This document shows positions 5,895 to 6,668 of a DNA stretch of 6,668 bases, in pieces (within the stretch, counting starts at the first letter, position 1; every line of letters begins with the position of its first letter). The stretch is from CAKZSB01 sp964646405. Lineage in GTDB: Bacteria > Pseudomonadota > Gammaproteobacteria > Granulosicoccales > Granulosicoccaceae. The stretch is from NCBI GenBank assembly GCA_964646405.1, contig CAZYDV010000338.1, positions 1 through 6,668 on the forward strand. Direction: 5' to 3'. The translations under genes were made by a program, and so were the position numbers. The notes under the pieces are model-generated. The model was given only the letters and a program-made list of their open reading frames with translations. It was not told the DNA's origin and ran no database searches.

Positions 5895-6572
5895 ATGTCC
5901 AAGAGCACGCGATTTTTCGAGATCATTCAGATGCTGCGCGCTGCCAACCGCCCGCTGCTGGCGCGCGATATTGCCGAGGCGCTTGAAGTGTCGGTACGCA
6001 CGATCTATCGCGATATCGCTACCCTGCAAGCCATGAAGACACCGATCTATGGCGAGGCTGGAATCGGCTACGAGATGCGCCGAGGCTATGATTTGCCGCC
6101 GGTCAACTTTGATATCGAAGAGGCCGAGGCCATCTCGGTCGGGTTAAGTCTGATTGCCAGAACCGGAGACATCGGCTTGTGGAAGGCGGCTGAGCGTGCC
6201 TCGCGAAAGCTGGCCGAGGCAGCTCCAGGCACTCGTCAACTGGTGACATCGAGCTGGGGAGTCGAAGAACCTGCCGCCGTTGATCTCGCCGTTCTGCGCG
6301 CGGCGATCCGCGATGAATCGAAGCTTGCGATCGACTATCGCGACGAAGCTGGAAAGAGCAGCTCGCGTGTGGTGTGGCCGTTGGTGCTTATCTACTATGT
6401 CGATGCGGCGATGCTTGTCGCCTGGTGTGAATTGCGCGCTGCCGTGCGGCACTTTCGAGCAGACAGAATACGCGCGTGCCATGAACACCCGGAATTTTTC
6501 ACAGGCAAAGGGGCAAAGTTGATCAGTGCCTGGGAGCAAGAGCAAAAAGCCGAGATGGTGTATTCGCGCTAG
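5895..6572 (+). CDS. YafY-type HTH-WYL transcriptional regulator
   Basis: This 225-aa cytoplasmic DNA-binding protein starts at ATG 5895. An in-frame GTG at 5853 would add 14 residues unlike the family and lies inside the operator palindrome, so I prefer the ATG, which has AGAG a few bases upstream. Residues 2-58 are an HTH_11-type winged helix: FFEIIQMLRAANRPLLARDIAEALEVSVRTIYRDI carries the recognition helix (SVRTIYRD, 33-40), and GEAGIGYEMRRGYDLPP (53-69) the wing. A linker helix region (72-120) precedes the WYL domain (about 130-195), with IDYRDEAG (146-153), WPLVLIYYVDAAMLVAWCELR (161-181) and RHFRADRI (185-192), the conserved Arg-rich end thought to bind a ligand or nucleic acid. It probably controls the divergent transporter operon and itself. 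Confidence 0.93.
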   Translation: MSKSTRFFEIIQMLRAANRPLLARDIAEALEVSVRTIYRDIATLQAMKTPIYGEAGIGYEMRRGYDLPPVNFDIEEAEAISVGLSLIARTGDIGLWKAAERASRKLAEAAPGTRQLVTSSWGVEEPAAVDLAVLRAAIRDESKLAIDYRDEAGKSSSRVVWPLVLIYYVDAAMLVAWCELRAAVRHFRADRIRACHEHPEFFTGKGAKLISAWEQEQKAEMVYSR

Positions 6573-6593
6573 TGCATTCGATAGGCGCTGCAA

Positions 6594-6668
6594 TCACACC
6601 GCTGAGATCAGCAACGCACTGGTGAGCGCGCAGGCGATTGTGCGCACATGGTTCCAGTGTGTCCAGCG
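6594..6668 (-). CDS. Partial DUF1772-like membrane protein, C-terminal end
   Basis: Only the last 24 codons lie in the window, ending at TGA (6594-6596). The residues RWTHWNHVRTIACALTSALL and a short tail resemble the end of DUF1772 (anthrone oxygenase-like) integral membrane proteins: a W-N-x-x-R-T motif leads into the final hydrophobic helix. The gene converges on the WYL regulator with 21 bp between. The call depends on a short motif, so it is moderate, and the function is unknown. Confidence 0.6.
   Translation of the reverse strand, partial: RWTHWNHVRTIACALTSALLISAV

Noticed and set aside
6144..6593. 149-residue minus-strand frame opposite the regulator
   Set aside because: It is an antisense shadow of the WYL domain coding region with no recognisable motif.
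1..6668. Frequent GATC and CGATCG words across the window
   Set aside because: They are scattered through coding and non-coding DNA without clustering that I can show by eye; this suggests codon habit or Dam-type methylation rather than a discrete element.

Overview
The window looks like an accessory or housekeeping-periphery stretch of a moderately GC-rich proteobacterial chromosome. A marine gammaproteobacterium is my best guess. The reasons are a NavMs/NavAb-type voltage-gated sodium channel, several stand-alone GNAT acetyltransferases, a YafY/WYL regulator, and a dispersed CCGGAGCAAGTCCGG-type intergenic repeat of a kind common in proteobacteria. The taxonomic guess rests on style and is not proven. 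No rRNA, tRNA, CRISPR array, transposase or phage gene is visible.

Layout, left to right. (1) 55-1071, minus: a protein with two VOC (glyoxalase-fold) domains and an unusual C-terminal membrane domain. (2) 1349-2218, plus: a full-length bacterial voltage-gated sodium channel, transcribed divergently from the VOC gene across a 277-bp spacer. (3) 2219-2545: a gene-free stretch with two facing copies of a REP-like repeat plus a truncated third copy. (4) 2546-3022, minus, and 3075-3584, plus: two different GNAT acetyltransferases, divergent across 52 bp. (5) 3631-4031, plus: a GFA/CENP-V-type zinc protein whose reading frame breaks at a run of eight A. The remaining 70 codons, including the last zinc-ligand pair, are intact in the -1 frame. 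(6) 5796-4921 and 4874-4053, minus: a ten-helix DMT/EamA transporter followed by an isocitrate lyase/PEP mutase superfamily enzyme, probably one operon. (7) 5895-6572, plus: a YafY-type HTH-WYL regulator, divergent from that operon. (8) 6594-6668, minus: the last 24 codons of a probable DUF1772 membrane protein, cut by the window edge.

The best regulatory story is the 98-bp spacer between the transporter and the regulator. It holds a perfect 12+6+12 inverted repeat (5836-5865) beside two back-to-back -10-like hexamers. This fits one operator through which the WYL regulator controls both itself and the transporter/PEP-mutase-like operon. The points most worth a second look are the VOC-membrane fusion, the A8 frameshift with an A_AAA_AAC slippery heptamer in the right phase, the operator palindrome, and the BacNav channel with a short C-terminal coiled coil. 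I found no convincing novel multi-gene defence or biosynthetic system.
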